Assembly: GCA_020346205.1 (NCBI GenBank)
Contig: CP070776.1
Coordinates: forward strand, 1,450,792 to 1,468,251
Length of the DNA stretch: 17,460 nt
Reading direction: 5' to 3'
Origin: Deltaproteobacteria bacterium
Lineage (GTDB): Bacteria; Desulfobacterota; Desulfobulbia; Desulfobulbales; BM004
This document shows positions 15,317-17,460 of the stretch, piece after piece. The position numbers were made by a program, and so were the translations under genes. The notes beneath the pieces are model-generated. The model saw only the letters and a program-made list of their open reading frames with translations. It made no database searches and was not told the origin of the DNA. Position 1 is the first letter of the stretch; each line of letters starts with the position of its first letter.

Positions 15317-15745
15317 ATGAAAACCTATCATACTCCGATTGAGGAGGTTGAAAGGAAATGGTTTGTGGTTGATGCCGAAGATAAGGTGCTTGGGCGCCTG
15401 GCATCAGAGATTGCAACACGGTTGCGTGGTAAGCATAAACCTAATTTTTCCACCCACATGGATGTTGGTGACTTTATAGTTGTTGTGAATGCAGATAAGG
15501 TCAAACTGACCGGTAAGAAGCTTGATGATAAAGTTTATTACCGTCACAGCGGTTATATTGGAGGAATTAAAGAAAGGACTGCCAAGGAAGTACTTGAGAA
15601 AAAGCCTACGGAACTCCTTAAAATGGCAGTTAAAGGCATGTTGTCCAAGAACAGCTTGGGTCGTAAACAACTGAAGAAACTCAAGATTTATACAGGCACT
15701 GAGCATCCGCATGCTGCACAGAAACCTGAAATGCTTGAAATATAA
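15317..15745 (+). CDS. rplM: 50S ribosomal protein L13
   Basis: L13 is an early-assembling protein of the 50S subunit. The product has 142 residues, the standard bacterial length, from the ATG at 15317. The start is set by GAGGA at 15305-15309, 7 bases upstream, and by the family opening MKTYHTP. Conserved segments seen: [80 protein letters not shown] and HPHAAQKPE. The reading frame stays open upstream to 15191, but that region is the leader RNA. rpsI follows 31 bases later in the usual rplM-rpsI pair. Confidence 0.97.
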   Translation: MKTYHTPIEEVERKWFVVDAEDKVLGRLASEIATRLRGKHKPNFSTHMDVGDFIVVVNADKVKLTGKKLDDKVYYRHSGYIGGIKERTAKEVLEKKPTELLKMAVKGMLSKNSLGRKQLKKLKIYTGTEHPHAAQKPEMLEI

Positions 15746-15776
15746 CTAAGTACATGAGATTGATGGAGAGCAACTA

Positions 15777-16169
15777 ATGGCTGATAATAGATATTACGCT
15801 ACCGGCAAGAGAAAAACGGCTGTGGCCAGGGTATGGCTCAAGCCGGGAGCAGGAAATATCCAGGTAAATAATCGCACTGTTGAGGAATATTTTGGTGGCG
15901 GCTTTTTACGGCAGAAGATTGAAAAGCCTTTTGCGACAACCGAAACCAAAGAGCAATATGATGTCATGGCTACCTTGAAAGGTGGCGGCAAGAACGCTCA
16001 GGCAGAAGCCTTGCGCCATGGTATTTCCAGGGCTCTGCTGGAAGTAAACCCGGAGTACAGACTGACTTTGAAGAAAACAGGCCTTTTGACAAGAGACCCG
16101 AGAGCCAAGGAAAGAAAGAAATACGGCCAGAAAGGAGCCAGGGCAAAATTCCAGTTCTCGAAACGTTAA
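15777..16169 (+). CDS. rpsI: 30S ribosomal protein S9
   Basis: S9 is a late 30S head protein whose C-terminal tail reaches the P-site tRNA. The product has 130 residues, typical length, from the ATG at 15777 with GGAG at 15765-15768. Family features: RYYATGKRKTAVARVWLKPG near the N-terminus, GGGKNAQAEALRHGISRALLE in the middle, LLTRDPRAKERKKYGQKGARAKFQFSKR at the end. The conserved C-terminal SKR that contacts tRNA is intact. Cotranscribed with rplM; a strong terminator follows. Confidence 0.97.
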   Translation: MADNRYYATGKRKTAVARVWLKPGAGNIQVNNRTVEEYFGGGFLRQKIEKPFATTETKEQYDVMATLKGGGKNAQAEALRHGISRALLEVNPEYRLTLKKTGLLTRDPRAKERKKYGQKGARAKFQFSKR

Positions 16170-16206
16170 TATTTATTTAATGGTTTCAAACCCCTTGAAT
16201 TATTCA

Positions 16207-16251
16207 AACAGGGGAAGGCAAATTTGCTGTTGTCTTCCCCTGTTTTTTTTT
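16207..16251 (+). terminator. Strong intrinsic terminator after rpsI
   Basis: The 15-base arms at 16207-16221 and 16230-16244 (core ACAGGGGAAG with CTTCCCCTGT) form a stem with one G-U pair and an 8-base loop. A run of T residues follows at 16243-16251. It ends the rplM-rpsI operon 38 bases after the rpsI stop. Confidence 0.92.
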
Positions 16252-16273
16252 GTTTATAATACTTATTAAAAGG

Positions 16274-16302
16274 TTGGGATAGACAGTCCTTTAACATATA
16301 AG
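16274..16302 (+). promoter_or_regulatory. Probable sigma-70 promoter for argC
   Basis: TTGGGA at 16274-16279 (four of six matches), a 17-base spacer, and TATAAG at 16297-16302 (five of six matches) lie between the rpsI terminator and argC. The predicted leader is about 30 bases. No ARG-box-like palindrome was recognised. Confidence 0.5.
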
Positions 16303-16342
16303 AAACTTTTTTTATCGTTGCTTATAAATCTGGAGAAAAAAA

Positions 16343-17380
16343 ATGATACGGATCGGTATTGTAGGCGCGTCAGGATACACGGGAGTTGAGTTGGCACGAA
16401 TACTCTGTAACTGCTCTGACGTTGAGCTTACAGTGGCCACTTCCCGGCAGTATAAAGGGAAAAAGCTCTCAGAGGTCTATCCGAGTCTTGCAGGTATGAC
16501 TGAAATTATCTGTGAAGATTTACAGGTAGAAGAATTGTCTGGGCGGGCTGACCTGTTTTTTACAGCAGTGCCGCATCAGACTGCCATGGCGATTGTCCCT
16601 GATCTTCTAAAAGCAGGGAAAAAGGTTGTCGACCTGTCGGCTGACTTCCGCTTGCATGATGCCGCTATCTATGAAAATTGGTACCAGGAACATACAGCAC
16701 CTGAATACCTTGCTGAAGCTGTCTATGGTTTGCCGGAACTGCACCGGAAGCAGATAGCTGAGGCACGCTTGGTAGCCAACCCGGGATGTTACCCGACCAG
16801 CGTTATTCTGGGGCTAGCCCCTTTGCTTCAGGCTGGGGCAGTTGCATATGAATCCATAATAGTTGATTCCAAGTCCGGTGCTTCCGGAGCAGGACGTTCA
16901 GCCCAGACCGGGACGCTTTTCTGTGAAGTATCAGAGGGGTTCAAAGCTTACAAGGTGGCAGAACACCGGCATACACCGGAGATGGAGCAGGAAATAAGCG
17001 AACTCTGCAAAAAAAGCGTTACCATTTCTTTTACTCCGCATCTGCTTCCCATGTCACGGGGCATTCTCAGCACGATTTATGCAAAACTGACCAAGCCCTT
17101 GACAGATGCTGAGGTAAATAAGCTCTACCAGGATTTTTATAATGGTGAACCCTTTGTCAGGCTGTGTGAAACTGGAGTATTTCCTGCCACACAGTTTGTC
17201 CGGGGGTCAAATTTTTGTGATATAGGATTTAAGACCGATAGCCGCACAGGCCGGATTGTAGTTCTCTCGGCAATTGATAACCTTGTGAAAGGAGCAGCAG
17301 GACAGGCGGTGCAGAATATGAACCTCATGTGCAATCTGCCAGAGACCAAGGGGCTCCTTGCAGTGCCTCTGTTCCCGTGA
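16343..17380 (+). CDS. argC: N-acetyl-gamma-glutamyl-phosphate reductase
   Basis: Third step of arginine biosynthesis: NADPH-dependent reduction of N-acetylglutamyl phosphate to the semialdehyde. The product has 345 residues, typical for type 1 ArgC. Seen: the nucleotide-binding GASGYTGVELARIL from residue 8, FTAVPHQTAM, VDLSADFRL, the catalytic Cys149 in NPGCYPTS, SKSGASGAGR, and the HRHTPEMEQE motif from 208 with its active-site His. The ATG at 16343 has GGAG 7 bases upstream. It has its own promoter after the rpsI terminator. Its TGA stop overlaps the GTG start of truA (GTGA at 17377-17380), so the two are probably translationally coupled. This is the only arginine gene in the window. Confidence 0.97.
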   Translation: MIRIGIVGASGYTGVELARILCNCSDVELTVATSRQYKGKKLSEVYPSLAGMTEIICEDLQVEELSGRADLFFTAVPHQTAMAIVPDLLKAGKKVVDLSADFRLHDAAIYENWYQEHTAPEYLAEAVYGLPELHRKQIAEARLVANPGCYPTSVILGLAPLLQAGAVAYESIIVDSKSGASGAGRSAQTGTLFCEVSEGFKAYKVAEHRHTPEMEQEISELCKKSVTISFTPHLLPMSRGILSTIYAKLTKPLTDAEVNKLYQDFYNGEPFVRLCETGVFPATQFVRGSNFCDIGFKTDSRTGRIVVLSAIDNLVKGAAGQAVQNMNLMCNLPETKGLLAVPLFP

Positions 17381-17460
17381 GTGAAAAACGGAACATAAAA
17401 CTTCTTCTGGCTTTTGATGGTACCGGTTATGCCGGTTGGCAAAAACAGAAGTCGGAAGAG
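17377..17460 (+). CDS. truA: tRNA pseudouridine(38-40) synthase, N-terminus only (cut by the window)
   Basis: The last 28 codons of the window read from GTG 17377 as MSEKRNIKLLLAFDGTGYAGWQ and on. This is the typical TruA opening, with FDGT.Y.GWQ. TruA modifies U38-U40 in the anticodon stem-loop of several tRNAs. The catalytic Asp lies beyond the window. The start overlaps the argC stop (GTGA); no clear ribosome binding site is seen, consistent with coupling to argC. The identity rests on a short but characteristic stretch. Confidence 0.88.
   Translation, partial: MSEKRNIKLLLAFDGTGYAGWQKQKSEE

Noticed and set aside
1..17460. Mobile elements, CRISPR arrays, phage or toxin-antitoxin modules
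   Set aside because: No transposase, integrase, direct-repeat array or toxin-antitoxin pair was found on either strand; the content is chromosomal housekeeping genes.

Overview
The window reads as a stretch of chromosomal core genome from a Gram-negative anaerobe, most likely a member of the Desulfobacterota (Desulfobulbales-like). This is an inference from gene order (nusA-ylxR-infB-rbfA-nrnA-truB-rpsO-pnp, then an M16 peptidase, dut and a YycJ-type hydrolase, then rplM-rpsI-argC-truA) and from an outer-membrane-type lipoprotein gene. No sequence search was run. No mobile element, phage gene or CRISPR array is visible.

Bases 1-8964 hold one long plus-strand transcription and translation operon. 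In order it encodes NusA (5' end cut by the window), the RNA-binding protein YlxR, initiation factor IF2, the 30S maturation factor RbfA, the DHH phosphoesterase NrnA, the tRNA pseudouridine-55 synthase TruB, ribosomal protein S15 and polynucleotide phosphorylase. Together they cover antitermination, initiation, small-subunit assembly, tRNA modification and RNA turnover. A strong intrinsic terminator (8975-9020) follows pnp, with a second terminator-like hairpin directly behind it.

Bases 9051-12078 hold an M16 zinc peptidase, dUTPase, a YycJ-type metallo-beta-lactamase-fold protein and a SpoIIAA-like (STAS/SEC14 fold) protein. The minus strand from 14724 down to 12115 carries hisB, a lipoprotein gene, a TtcA-like PP-loop ATPase and a small six-cysteine protein with a very good ribosome binding site. 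A 359-base stretch between the last two (12319-12677) has no convincing gene.

From 14957 the plus strand resumes. A near-consensus promoter drives tRNA-Gly(GCC), which ends at an intrinsic terminator. A second near-consensus promoter then drives rplM-rpsI through a leader that contains a terminator-like hairpin. A strong terminator follows rpsI, and then come argC and the start of truA.

Two points stand out. NusA carries a C-terminal copy of the IF2 N-terminal domain, about 65% identical to the same domain at the start of IF2 encoded two genes downstream. The rplM leader holds a candidate transcription attenuator. The rest is mostly ordinary housekeeping content.
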